This document shows, piece by piece, positions 6,358-16,400 of a DNA stretch of 38,649 nt. How positions within the stretch are numbered: position 1 is the first letter of the stretch; every line of letters begins with the position of its first letter. A program made the translations under genes and the position numbers. This DNA comes from a virus, in the IMG/VR virus record IMGVR_UViG_3300008267_000129, positions 1-38,649 of that record, one strand, 5' to 3'. The notes below the pieces were generated by a model. It had not been told where the DNA came from. It saw nothing but the letters and a program-made list of their open reading frames with translations, and ran no database searches.

Positions 6358-7782
6358 ATGGCTGAGTCCGTTTCGTCGTTTGATACTGCGGCATCCCTCG
6401 CCGCGCTGTTCAAGGAGGTCTACGCCCCTGAGCTTCTGAACCACGTCCCCGATGCGGCGATGCTGGTGAAGGAGTTGAAGTTCTCCGGCGTGGAGGCCAC
6501 CCTGGGCGGTCAGTTTGTGCAGCCCGTTGTGCTCTCCCGCGAGCACGGCTTCACCTACGCTTCGTCCGGCGACGATGCGTTTGAGTTGGCCGGCTCCATC
6601 CCCATGACGGTGAAGCGTGCGACCCTGCTTGGCAGCCAGCTGGTCGGCCAGGGCCGGCTTGGGTACGAGGCGGCGGCTCGCGCTTCCAAGGGCAAGGCGG
6701 CGTTTGCGGAGGCCACTGAGTTGCTGGTGGAGAACATGATTGAGTCGGCTGCGTACCGGCTTGAGCAGATGTTCCTCTACGGGCAGACCGGCCTTGGGCT
6801 CTGCGAGGTTGCTGGCGCTGGCGCGACGGACCCCGGCAAGGCGGGTCAGCCTACTTTCAAGGTGGCTGCGGCCGGATGGGCTCCGACGACCTGGGCGGGC
6901 ATCGAGGGTGCGAAGATCACCATTGTTGCCAACTCCTTCACGTCTGCTGGCGGCGTCCGCACCTACACGGGCGTCAAGACGGTGGCTAACACCATCGTTT
7001 CCGTCAACATGGACGAGTCGAGCGCGGACTACCGCCTGGTGACGCTGGCAAGCAATCTTGCTGTCAACCTGGCGGCCAACGATGTCATTTTCTTCTCTGC
7101 GGCTACCTCCGCCACCGCCACTGGCGCGGGCGCGACGGCCACGGTGAAGGAGTGCCTGGGCCTTGACGGCATCCTGACGACCTCCACGGGCGACCTGTTT
7201 GGCATCCCGGTGGCGTCGGCGGGCGCTGGCACCTACCCCGGCTCGCCGCTGTGGAAGGGCAACCTGTACAACGTGGGCGGGGTGCTGACGCTCACGCACA
7301 TCATGGCTGCCGCGAAGCGGGCGCGTGACAAGGGGCTGAAGGAGTCCGCGAAGCTGCTGGTGTCTCCGAAGGCGTGGATGGGGCTGGTCAACCCGACGAT
7401 GGACCCCACGGCGGTGTCCGTTGTTGATTCGGGCGGCACCAAGCTGTCCAACGCCGGAAGCCGGAAGGTGGACTCTTCCTACAGTTCCAAGCGGCTTGAG
7501 CTTGGCACGGAGAGCATCCTCATTCACGGGCCGCAGGGCGCGAACATCGAGGTTGTTCCGCACCCCTACGTTCGTGAGGGTGACGCCTTCCTGGTGCCCT
7601 TCCGCGTGATGAAGCGTGTTGGCGCGTCCGACATTGACTTCAAGACGCCTGGGATGCCTGCGGAGGAGATGTTTATCCACCTCCAGAACCAGGCCGGCTA
7701 CGAGTTCCGCTGCTACGCCAACCAGGCCCTCTTCGTGGACGCCCCCGCGAAGTGCGTGAAGCTGTACGGCATCACCGGCTAA
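6358..7782 (+). CDS. Major capsid protein
   Basis: The 474-residue product follows the scaffold gene and is translated from an ATG with a near-perfect AAGGAG eight bases upstream, the strongest ribosome binding site of the arm, as expected for the most abundant virion protein. It is flanked by terminators (6142 upstream, 7806 downstream), so it can form its own strongly expressed unit. The sequence is Ala/Gly/Val-rich with mixed helices and strands, including YRLEQMFLYGQTGLG and IDFKTPGMPAEEMF. HK97-type fold is expected for such proteins, but the residues do not let me name a subfamily (P22-like or N4 gp56-like). Confidence 0.85.
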   Translation: MAESVSSFDTAASLAALFKEVYAPELLNHVPDAAMLVKELKFSGVEATLGGQFVQPVVLSREHGFTYASSGDDAFELAGSIPMTVKRATLLGSQLVGQGRLGYEAAARASKGKAAFAEATELLVENMIESAAYRLEQMFLYGQTGLGLCEVAGAGATDPGKAGQPTFKVAAAGWAPTTWAGIEGAKITIVANSFTSAGGVRTYTGVKTVANTIVSVNMDESSADYRLVTLASNLAVNLAANDVIFFSAATSATATGAGATATVKECLGLDGILTTSTGDLFGIPVASAGAGTYPGSPLWKGNLYNVGGVLTLTHIMAAAKRARDKGLKESAKLLVSPKAWMGLVNPTMDPTAVSVVDSGGTKLSNAGSRKVDSSYSSKRLELGTESILIHGPQGANIEVVPHPYVREGDAFLVPFRVMKRVGASDIDFKTPGMPAEEMFIHLQNQAGYEFRCYANQALFVDAPAKCVKLYGITG

Positions 7783-7805
7783 TCTTTAAGCTGGTGAGAA
7801 TAACG

Positions 7806-7848
7806 GCGGGTGGTTGGGGTATACTTCCCGGCCACCCGCTTCTTTTTT
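7806..7848 (+). terminator. Rho-independent terminator after the capsid gene
   Basis: GCGGGTGG (7806-7813) and CCACCCGC (7832-7839) form a perfect 8-bp stem, extended inside by GGG/CCC, and are followed by TTCTTTTTT. It ends 14 bases before the next start codon, whose ribosome binding site (GGGAGA) follows the U-run, so downstream fibre genes depend on read-through or another promoter. Confidence 0.8.
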
Positions 7849-7861
7849 GGGAGACACTTCA

Positions 7862-8194
7862 ATGCGAAAGCTTGCTACGCAGCAGATTCTTGAGGAGCAG
7901 TACGGGAGGCCTACCTTCCTGGGCACGATTGCCGCTGGCACCGCTGCGAAAAGCAATGCCGATACTACGGTCCCGTTTACCATTGCTCCAGGAAGTCGCC
8001 TGCTGATTCAGGTGATTGGAGCGACCGGCGTGTTTGTCAAGATTGGACCCACCGGCACTACGGCTACGCTGGCCGGCTGTGTGTCACTGTCTCCTTCTGA
8101 GAAGTTTTACACCTGTTTGACGCTGAACGACTCGGTGGTGTCGGCGCTTACGGCGACCAGCACGGCGACTGTCAACGTCTTTCTGATGGAGTAG
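7862..8194 (+). CDS. Small beta-rich virion protein, function unknown
   Basis: A 110-residue protein from the ATG at 7862 (GGGAGA nine bases upstream). It is rich in Thr, Val, Ala and Gly, with alternating strands such as LLIQVIGATGVFVKIGPTG and a C-terminal ATSTATVNVFLME, suggesting a small beta-barrel. Between major capsid and tail fibre genes, products of this kind are often capsid decoration or head-fibre proteins; that role is inferred from position and fold impression only. It sits after a terminator, so it may be made in smaller amounts than the coat protein. Confidence 0.6.
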   Translation: MRKLATQQILEEQYGRPTFLGTIAAGTAAKSNADTTVPFTIAPGSRLLIQVIGATGVFVKIGPTGTTATLAGCVSLSPSEKFYTCLTLNDSVVSALTATSTATVNVFLME

Positions 8195-8198
8195 CGGC

Positions 8199-11100
8199 GT
8201 GGCAAACATTGGCCTGCCTTGGAGTGTCCCTACCACCGGCTACACTATCCAGCCGGTCAATGGGGAGTTTGCTGCCTGGAGCCAGGGCATAAACGTCCCG
8301 CCTGATGGCTGGACCGTCCAAAGCGGCCAATGGGTTACGGATATGTCTCAGTGTCAGGGGACACTTGGGCCATACGCTGTGGACTTTGGGGCTGTGTCCG
8401 GCGTGGGTTCGCTCACGTCTGACGACATTGTTGTGCTGCCGGCAACCAAGTACCTGCTTTCGGCGTACTACCGGATTGTCACTGGCAGCGGTTCATCCAA
8501 GAGTCAGGGCGTTCGCGTTGATTGGTACGACGACTCCCGCGTACTGCTGGAGTCCACCAATCTCGACTGCATCGGCAATACGTCCGGCACTTGGACCGCC
8601 GCTGGCCTGGAAGTTACTAGCCCTAACGCGGCCGTGTATGCCCGTGTTGTTGTGGGGCGCTTCAACATCCAGGGCAGCACCGACTTCCAGCTGGATTCGG
8701 TGAAGTTTGACCGCAAGGTGTACATCCCCTCCGGCACCGTCAGCATGGATGACGTGGCCGATGGGCCGACAACCTATGCGCGCCCAAAGCTGGAATTCAT
8801 GGAGAACGGCGTCATCAAAGCCGTTCTTCGCGGCGCTGGAACGGTTGCCACCGACTTTCTGTTCAAGAAGACGAACATTGCGGACCCCGACACGCTTGAC
8901 GGCGTTCCAAACGGGACGACCTATGGACGCCCCAAGCTTGATGCCCTGACGGCCGGCGGATACCCGGACATGGATAAGGTGGTGGATGGCACCACTTACG
9001 CTCGCATCAAAGGGACCATGCTTACTAACGGAGAGGTTACATCCCTCTCCCGAGGCGGCTCTGTTTACGCCACCAGCACTTTCTTTCAGAAGGCGCTAGA
9101 CAGCCTGGATAACGTCCTGGATGGGGCCACCTATGGTCGCCCAAAACTGGACGGGCTGAACGCCTCCGGCTATCCGCTGCTCGACAAGGTTGTTGACGGA
9201 ACGCTGTTCCGCAAGGTTGGCGTCAACTACGTCAACGCAAGCAACCAGATTACCGCAATCCGCAACACTACGACCAACGTTGACGTTCCAGGCACGGCGG
9301 TCTTTGACAAGACCAACAACAACTTGGGAGACATTGCCAATGGCGGCGGGTTTTCCAAGGTAAACGCAACCTCCGTGACGGGTGGCGAGATTACCTCGCT
9401 CTCTCGCGGTGGAACCGTTTACGCCACGTCCACCTTCTTTCAGAAGGCGCTCGACAATCTCGACAACGTGACGGACGGGACAACCTATGGGCGTCCCAAG
9501 CTGGACGGCCTCAATGCCTCCGGCTATCCCCTGCTGGACAAGGTGGTGGATGGCACCCTGTTTCGCAAGGTGGGGGTCGGCTACGTCAACGCCAGCGGGC
9601 AAATTACCGCCATTCGCAACACCACTACCAACGCTGACATTTCCGGTCCCAACGTCTTCAACAAGGCGGCTGACACGCTGGATAACGTCACGGATGGAGC
9701 CAGCTATAGAAGGGTTGGCGCGTCTTACGTTGACTCTAGCAACAGGGTGACTGGTGTTTTTGACGGCGTTTCTGCCGCTATTGCAGGCTCTAACATCTTC
9801 CGCAAGTCGGGAGATACGCTTGATAACGTAGCTGATGGTTCAAGTTTTCGCAGGGTTTCCACGTCTTATGTGGACGCCTCAAACAGAATCTCCAGCGTTT
9901 TCAACGGCACTTCGGCGGTTGCCGGCAGCAACCTGTTCAACAAGTCAGCAGACACCTTGGACAACGTATCCAACGGGACCAGCTTTGCTCGCGTCAGCGC
10001 CAGCACCGTTGACTCCGGAGTGGTTTCGTCCATTCGGTACGGCGCTGGAGTGACGGTCAGCACCGTCAACTTGTTTCGTAAGGGGACGGACACCCTGGAC
10101 TCGGTTGTGGACAGCGCCAGCTTCCGCAAGGTCAGCGCCACCTACGTCAACGCCAGCAACCAGATTACCACCGTCCGCCGATCCGGGGCCGACGAGTCGG
10201 TAGACAACCTGTTCAAGAAGTCTAGCGACACCTTTGCTTCGGTTGCCGGCACGCTCTCGGACGGCCAGTTGGGCAGCAACGTTGTCAACACCTCAAACAT
10301 CAAAACAGCGGCAGTTACCTACTCCAAGCTGGATGATGGATCGCCGTTCATGGCGTGGGATGAAGGTCGCGGTCATTTCTTTTCAGACCGCGTTACTTAC
10401 GTTAACGGCGGAACAAAAAACACGCCGGAAGTCAACCAAGGGTACACGCAGTTTACGCCTACTGCCGGAACTACCGATTTCTACATTGAGACTGACGTTC
10501 AGTTTAGGACAGGCAAAGAGCGGCACGTTGCGATTTCGTATCGAACGGTAGGAACAACGGGATGGTCGTCTTCGAGCACGATGGTTGTGCTGAATATGTC
10601 CAACACCGCGCAAAGCGCCACTGCAACCATGTTTGCGGACGGCGACTGGCATACTGCTATTTTTGACATTTCGGCCTGGACCGGAACAAGCACAATTCGG
10701 TTTGACATGCAGGACGGCGGCGCTGCGATTACTGCGGGCGCTTCCATTTTGATTTCCAGTGTTGCAACCGGAGTGATTGGTGTTGGGGCCGGGAATGGGT
10801 ACACGGCAATAAACTACCGGGGAGGGTTTGGAGTTAACGTAGCAAAGCCCCTTTCCAGGCTGTCAATCGTGGGGTCAAGCGCTGCGGAAGTTGGCGACGG
10901 CATTACCGGAATCGCTCAGTTTTCTACGGGCACCGGAATTAATACCGACGAAAAAATACAGATTGGCGTTGTAAATGGGTCATATTCTTGGATTCAGGCT
11001 ATTAAGCCAGGAACCGCCTACCGGAATCTTGTTCTCAATCCAAATGGTGGAAACGTTGGATTTGGCGCGACTTCTCTTGCTGCGCGGCTTCATGTTGCAA

Positions 11101-12209
11101 GTTCGGCAACTGCTGGAACTGGAGCGGCAATTGCGGATTTCCGTGACATTAGCAATGGTCAGCGCATTACTATTGTTGACGAAACCACCACCGGTTCCAA
11201 GCCGCCTGGTATCAAGAGTCCTGTAGCCGCATTTGGTCTTGGACTGTATTCCGTCAACGGCCCAATGATTCTGCATGTTGGAGGCTCTGACCAGGAGCGC
11301 CTGCGTCTTGATTCGGCTGGAGCAGTCTACACGCCCAACACAGGGAGCCTTGGCGTAGGGAGCGGCCGTTGGACTTCCAACGGAAACGACATTTTTCTCA
11401 ACACTAACGGATCCAGCGCCGTCTATTTGCGTCCAGGTGGAAGCGGAAGCACCAACTGGCAGTACGAGCTTACCGCCGCCAGCAGCTATCACCGCTGGCT
11501 TGGCGCAAGCGGAGCCGAACTTGCGCGCCTTAATGGCACAGGCCTGTCAATTGGAACTGGCGGTGCGGCAGGATGGAAGCTGGATTTGGGTCATGGGTCG
11601 CTTGGAACCACCCTTGGCAGCACCATCTACGCAATCAGCAACTACGCCACCACGTCCAATGCCGACTATCTGCGTACCTTCCTCTATAGGAGCGTTGGCG
11701 GAGGATCCAGCTGGACAAGTGCGGATTGGTACGTTGAGCGGTCGGTGGATACGACCACTATGGGCTCTGTCAAATATGCAGGCGACGGCAGTATCGCGCT
11801 TGCGTACAACAGGGTTGCCAAGGTTCGGGTGTTTAATGACGGGTGGGTTTACTTTGACGGCTTCAACGGAGGAGGCACCACCACGGCCTCTCTTGATAAC
11901 GCCGGAAAGCTGATTCGCACGGCATCTGACGCCAGACTAAAAGAATCGCTTGAGCCCGTGGAGAATGGCTTGGAGTCGGTTTCGCTGATGGAGCCGGTTT
12001 TTTTCATGTGGAAAGACCGGAAAGCCAGCGGAGAAAGGCGCGACATTGGCCTTTTGGCCCAGGACGTTCGGATGCTGGTGCCGGAAGCTGTTTCCATGAA
12101 CCCGGACAATACCTTGGCTCTTGACTACACCAAGCTGGTGCCTGTCCTGGTTTCTGCCATCAAAGAACTTGAAAGTCGCATCAAGCGCCTTGAAGCGGCG
12201 CAAGCGTAG
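8199..12209 (+). CDS. Tail fibre/spike with repeats and C-terminal S74 self-cleaving chaperone
   Basis: GTG start at 8199 with GGAG seven bases upstream; 1336 residues. Residues 1-180 look like a jelly-roll, carbohydrate-binding-type domain (WTVQSGQW ... FQLDSVKF). Residues about 182-690 hold some twelve imperfect repeats of the form LDNVxDGxxFxRV followed by YVNASNQI-like strands, likely a repetitive fibre shaft. After a second beta-rich domain (about 750-900) and further strands comes a C-terminal Peptidase_S74 intramolecular chaperone from about residue 1240: SDARLKE, with likely cleavage at Ser1243, then GLLAQDV, PEAV, LDYTKLVPVL, and a closing coiled coil. S74 domains trimerise the fibre and cleave themselves off. 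This is the probable receptor-binding protein. Confidence 0.88.
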   Translation: MANIGLPWSVPTTGYTIQPVNGEFAAWSQGINVPPDGWTVQSGQWVTDMSQCQGTLGPYAVDFGAVSGVGSLTSDDIVVLPATKYLLSAYYRIVTGSGSSKSQGVRVDWYDDSRVLLESTNLDCIGNTSGTWTAAGLEVTSPNAAVYARVVVGRFNIQGSTDFQLDSVKFDRKVYIPSGTVSMDDVADGPTTYARPKLEFMENGVIKAVLRGAGTVATDFLFKKTNIADPDTLDGVPNGTTYGRPKLDALTAGGYPDMDKVVDGTTYARIKGTMLTNGEVTSLSRGGSVYATSTFFQKALDSLDNVLDGATYGRPKLDGLNASGYPLLDKVVDGTLFRKVGVNYVNASNQITAIRNTTTNVDVPGTAVFDKTNNNLGDIANGGGFSKVNATSVTGGEITSLSRGGTVYATSTFFQKALDNLDNVTDGTTYGRPKLDGLNASGYPLLDKVVDGTLFRKVGVGYVNASGQITAIRNTTTNADISGPNVFNKAADTLDNVTDGASYRRVGASYVDSSNRVTGVFDGVSAAIAGSNIFRKSGDTLDNVADGSSFRRVSTSYVDASNRISSVFNGTSAVAGSNLFNKSADTLDNVSNGTSFARVSASTVDSGVVSSIRYGAGVTVSTVNLFRKGTDTLDSVVDSASFRKVSATYVNASNQITTVRRSGADESVDNLFKKSSDTFASVAGTLSDGQLGSNVVNTSNIKTAAVTYSKLDDGSPFMAWDEGRGHFFSDRVTYVNGGTKNTPEVNQGYTQFTPTAGTTDFYIETDVQFRTGKERHVAISYRTVGTTGWSSSSTMVVLNMSNTAQSATATMFADGDWHTAIFDISAWTGTSTIRFDMQDGGAAITAGASILISSVATGVIGVGAGNGYTAINYRGGFGVNVAKPLSRLSIVGSSAAEVGDGITGIAQFSTGTGINTDEKIQIGVVNGSYSWIQAIKPGTAYRNLVLNPNGGNVGFGATSLAARLHVASSATAGTGAAIADFRDISNGQRITIVDETTTGSKPPGIKSPVAAFGLGLYSVNGPMILHVGGSDQERLRLDSAGAVYTPNTGSLGVGSGRWTSNGNDIFLNTNGSSAVYLRPGGSGSTNWQYELTAASSYHRWLGASGAELARLNGTGLSIGTGGAAGWKLDLGHGSLGTTLGSTIYAISNYATTSNADYLRTFLYRSVGGGSSWTSADWYVERSVDTTTMGSVKYAGDGSIALAYNRVAKVRVFNDGWVYFDGFNGGGTTTASLDNAGKLIRTASDARLKESLEPVENGLESVSLMEPVFFMWKDRKASGERRDIGLLAQDVRMLVPEAVSMNPDNTLALDYTKLVPVLVSAIKELESRIKRLEAAQA

Positions 12210-12241
12210 CTGTGGTACAACCCCCTTACCCGGAGGAAGCA

Positions 12242-12541
12242 ATGGACAAGAGCATGAAGCATGAGGCCATGTTGAACGTGTTGCAGGAGATTGCTGACAT
12301 GGCTCATGAGGCTATGGGGCACAAAATGTCCGGCCTTAAGGCCAGGCCCTACGCTGGAGAGGAATCCGAGGCGGAGGAGGAGGCGGAGGCGCAGCTGGTG
12401 GCTGACGGCAAGGTGTCTCCCAAGCAGCACGCCGCCAAGGAGGCAGAGGAGCATGGCAGCGAGGAGGAGTACGAGTCCGAAGAGGGCGAAGACTCTGACG
12501 CTGCGAAGCTTCTCAAGATGAAGGCCAAGCTGGGCAAGTAG
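12242..12541 (+). CDS. Small acidic protein after the tail fibre
   Basis: 99 residues from the ATG at 12242, which has GGAGG five bases upstream; an upstream GTG in frame (12212) lacks such a site. The N-terminal 30 residues are helical (MLNVLQEIADMAHEAMGHKM), the middle is very acidic (EESEAEEEAEAQ, GSEEEYESEEGEDSD), and the C terminus is basic (LKMKAKLGK). It has no recognisable domain. Position between fibre and tail genes suggests an assembly factor or minor virion component, but this is inference. Confidence 0.65.
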   Translation: MDKSMKHEAMLNVLQEIADMAHEAMGHKMSGLKARPYAGEESEAEEEAEAQLVADGKVSPKQHAAKEAEEHGSEEEYESEEGEDSDAAKLLKMKAKLGK

Positions 12542-12553
12542 CCGGAGGCGTCC

Positions 12554-13471
12554 ATGACCGCCGAACAACTGATTGCCGAAGTGCGTCAGCTGGCGCAGCT
12601 GGCGGACGTGGATTCCAACGACCTGTCCAACGCCTCTATTGAGCCGGACAGCGACGAGGGCATCCTGGCTATTGCAAACCGGGAAATGCGGGGCAAGCTG
12701 CTGTCGGACGTGATGGCCTTGCGCGAGGAATTCTTCGTCCTCAAGCAAGACTTCCCCATTACGTCCGCCGGGGCCAGCTATCGCATCCCCTCGCGGGCCA
12801 TTGGGGCCAAACTGCGGGATGTCGTCTACCTGGACGGCACCGGCAATGCCAGGGGCCTTCCCCGTCTTCGCCCCGAGCAGGTAGAGGAGCAGTACCGTTT
12901 CGGCTTCTACCTCCAGGGCAACAACATTGTCCTGCGGAGCGAGGACGCCGAGGGGACGCTGCGAGTGTCCTACTTTGCCCGTCCCGGCAAGCTGGTGAAG
13001 TCGCCGTACTCCGGAACCATTGAGTCGGTCAGCCCGTCAACCAATGCCGTCACGCTGACTACTGACAAGTCCGCCGTCTTTTCTCTTGGCCTGCTGGCGG
13101 ACGTTCAGAACAGTGGAAGCCCGTTTGACTACTCCGGCGTATCGCTGGCCTATACGCACTCGCTGGACGGCGGCAAATCAGTCCTGACGTTTGCCACCTA
13201 CCCCGTAGGCGCTGCCGTTGGTGATGTTGTCTACCTCCAGGAGACAACCAGCTATGTGCAGCTGCCCGAGGAGGCGGCAAATGTCCTGACGTACCGGACG
13301 GCGGCGAAAACGATGGAGGCCATCGGTGATGATGGTGGCTTCAAGCGGCTGGCGGAATCTGCCTCCGAAATGGAAGATGCCATGCGGATTCTCCTGACGC
13401 CTCGCGTGGACGGCAAGGCTCAGAAGCTTTCCAATAAGAAGCTGTTTGGGACCGGATGGTGGAGGCGCTAA
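12554..13471 (+). CDS. Head-tail adaptor/tail tube protein (gp4- or tubular A-like)
   Basis: 305 residues; GGAGG lies six bases before the ATG. The N-terminal helical part (MTAEQLIAEVRQLAQLADVD ... ILAIANREMRGKLLSDVMALREEFFV) followed by beta-rich segments (YRIPSRAIGAKLRDVVYLD) recalls podovirus proteins that attach below the portal, such as P22 gp4 or T7-type tail tubular protein A. It is directly followed, with no gap, by the large tail protein gene. It is longer than the usual 160-200 residues; the extra middle part is beta-rich. Family placement is by context and general layout. Confidence 0.55.
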   Translation: MTAEQLIAEVRQLAQLADVDSNDLSNASIEPDSDEGILAIANREMRGKLLSDVMALREEFFVLKQDFPITSAGASYRIPSRAIGAKLRDVVYLDGTGNARGLPRLRPEQVEEQYRFGFYLQGNNIVLRSEDAEGTLRVSYFARPGKLVKSPYSGTIESVSPSTNAVTLTTDKSAVFSLGLLADVQNSGSPFDYSGVSLAYTHSLDGGKSVLTFATYPVGAAVGDVVYLQETTSYVQLPEEAANVLTYRTAAKTMEAIGDDGGFKRLAESASEMEDAMRILLTPRVDGKAQKLSNKKLFGTGWWRR

Positions 13472-16400
13472 ATGGCCCAAGTGGTGTCGCTCAAGGCTGC
13501 GGGGCTTTCGCTCACCGACAACGAACTTACCGCTGACGGCGGTAGTCTCAAGGTGGCGCAGAACCTCATCATGGACCGTGGCAACATCTACCGCTCCCGT
13601 CGCGGTATGCCTGTGTCCAGCTATGGCTATGGCTCCGCCCTGACGGTAGATACCATCGTCAACTATGCCACGGCCCTGTATGCCGGAGGCGTCACCGGCA
13701 CCAACCTCAATGCTCCGCTGCTGACGTATCAATCCGCCCTTAACGCCAGCTACACTTCCGTTTCCGCGTCCAGCCCGTTTACTTCCGCCACCTACTCTTT
13801 TGGGCCTGCCACTCCTGGCACGCCTATGAGAATGGCGGAGGCGAATAAGAACCTCTACGTTTCTACCTGGCAGGGCGTACAGCGGATTGATAAGGCTGGC
13901 GCGGGTGCCATGCTTGCCGGCATGGCGCGAGCGTGGGACGCAAACCCCGTCATTCGCGTTCGCAATGAGGCTGGCAACGCCGGCACCTACAATACGGGCT
14001 TCCTCCAGGCTGATTCCGCCTGTGCCTACCGCGTGGTGTGGGGATATAAGGACCGCAATGGGGCCATTGTGCTTGGCCCTCCGTCCGGTCGCGCCACGGT
14101 GCGGAACCCGAAGTACAAGACGGCTCAAATTAAGAAGGACACCGGCCTTGGCGTGTCCGTGGTTGACATCAACAACCCGAACGTCACCGCGCTTCCTGAT
14201 GTCTTCCCGAGTAATGGGAATCAGTCGTTCATTGCCAACGACTACATTGACATCAGCCCGTCCAACGCGAAGAACTCCGCCCCCACCCTTAAGACGATTG
14301 CGGCAACGGCGGCCAACAACACCAGCAACGTTACGGCCGGCGGCGGAAGCCAGCTGTACTACACCACCGACGCCAACAACGACACCACCTTCACCACTGG
14401 CTACACGCTGTCCCTTGGGATGCGGCCGGTGCGAGTGTCGTTCACCGTGCCCGCTCGCTTTACCAATCCGGACTACGCGGGTCAGTTTTTTGTTCGCGTG
14501 TACCGCAGCAAGCTGGCCGCTTCGGCAGACTCCGAGCCTTCGGAGGAAATGTACCTCTGCTACGAAACCAGCATCTTTGGTTCTCCTAGCGGCTCTCCGG
14601 TGTCACTCAGCTTCACAGACCTGACTCCCGATGCCTTGCTTGGGGAGGCGCTGTATACCAGCCCCACGCAGGAGGGTGCGCTCCAGGCCAATTACATGCC
14701 TCCGGTGTGCGAGGACGTGGCCCTCTTTGCGGGTAGCCTGTTCTTCGGCAATACTCGCCAGATTCACCGTTTTGCCCTGCAAATTCTCTCTGCCGGCGGA
14801 ACGGGCATCATTGCCGGCGAGTCGTTTACCATTGGTAGCGAAACGTACACGGCGGTTGCCAGCACGGCTACGCCTACCTCCACTCAGTTTCGCGTCTTCA
14901 CGGACGCCAGCCTCTCGCAGCAGCAGCAGTTGAGGCTTACCTGTCAGTCGTTGGTGCAGACCATTAACAGCTACAGCAGCGTGGTGCGCGCCTACTACAT
15001 CAGCGGACCTGGCGAGGCTGCCGGCAAGGTGATGTTTGAGGCCATCAATCCGGGGCATGTCTATGCCGGAAACACTCTGTCTAATGGCTTTTCGGTCAAG
15101 TACAGCGCCACCAAGACGTGCTTTATCCCGGCCCTTCCGTCCACCGCCAATTCCAACATCACTGGCTCGCTGGCGCGTGATGGCTCTACCGGCCTTCAAG
15201 TCCTGACGGTGGCATCGGGGCACGGGGTTAGCGCGGGCGAGTACATTCAAGTCGTCACCACCAGCGCAGCGGCCAATCTTACCTTGGGCCTCAAGCGAGT
15301 CGTTGCGACCACGGCCACCACGCTGACCATCTACGACCCGTACATTGGGGCAGGCAGCGCAGGGGCCGCCGGCACCTACTACAAGGCCACCGTCTATTCG
15401 GACGACGAGGCTCGCCCTCACCGCTTGTACTTCTCCAAGACGGGTATTCCCGAGGCAGTTCCCCTTCTCAACTACCTGGACATTGGTAGTTCCAACTACG
15501 CCATCCGGCGCATTGCGTCGGTAGGAACAAGCCTTTTCGTTTTCAAGGATGACGGCATCTTCCGCGTCACTGGATACGATACCAGTAGCCTCCAGGTGGA
15601 GGCGTTCGACCCAACGGTGAAGCTGCTGGCCTACAACAGCCTTGCCAAGCTTGCCAACTTCATCTACTGCTGGAGCAACCAGGGCGTTGTGGCCGTTAAC
15701 GAGTCCGGGGTGCAGGTCTTGTCCCGGTCTATTGACGCAGCCTTGCTACCGGTCGTCCCGGCCCTGGTTCCTGCAAACAGTCTTGCTGCGGGCATAGGCT
15801 ATGAGTCCGAGCGCCTGTACCTGCTCTGCCTGTCTTCCGGCATCTACGTTTACAATCTGCTGGCTCAGGCGTGGACGGAGTGGACGTTTGCTGACGTTCG
15901 TGGCGGCGCGGTGGATGTGGACTCTGACCAACTTCTGCTGTGGGGCTCTAACAGCGCGGCACCGCGCCTGGAAAACAAGGCTCGCACCAGCGCAGACTTC
16001 CATGATGGCGGCGGGACGGTGGGGCTGTCTTCCTGCTCAGACCTGACGCTCTCCACCTACGGCTACTACACCTTTACGGTGGTTGTTTCGACTCAGGTGC
16101 TTCGCGGGGCCAAGCTGACGCTCAACAACGGCACTTATGCGGGCAAGTCGTTCTACGCAACGGCCGATTCTGTAGGCGTTGTGAAGATGATGATTCCCAA
16201 GGCCGATTACAACGCCGGCATCAAGGGAAGCATCAATGGTGGCGGCATCACGGCCGCTTTTACCAATCCTGTCCCGGTAAGGCTGGATTGGACGGCGCAG
16301 ACGCTTGAGAACCCACAGCTTTCTAAGCATTGGCGGGAACTCTCGCTTTTCGTCAACAACGACTCCTTCGGAGTCATTCGTGGTCAGTTTGACTCCGACC

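Noticed and set aside
6220-7680. 486-residue minus-strand frame opposite the capsid gene
   Set aside because: Shadow frame; Arg/His/Gly-rich and incompatible with the strongly signalled capsid gene.
7820-7825. TATACT as a promoter -10 between capsid and fibre genes
   Set aside because: It lies in the loop of the terminator stem and has no -35 partner.
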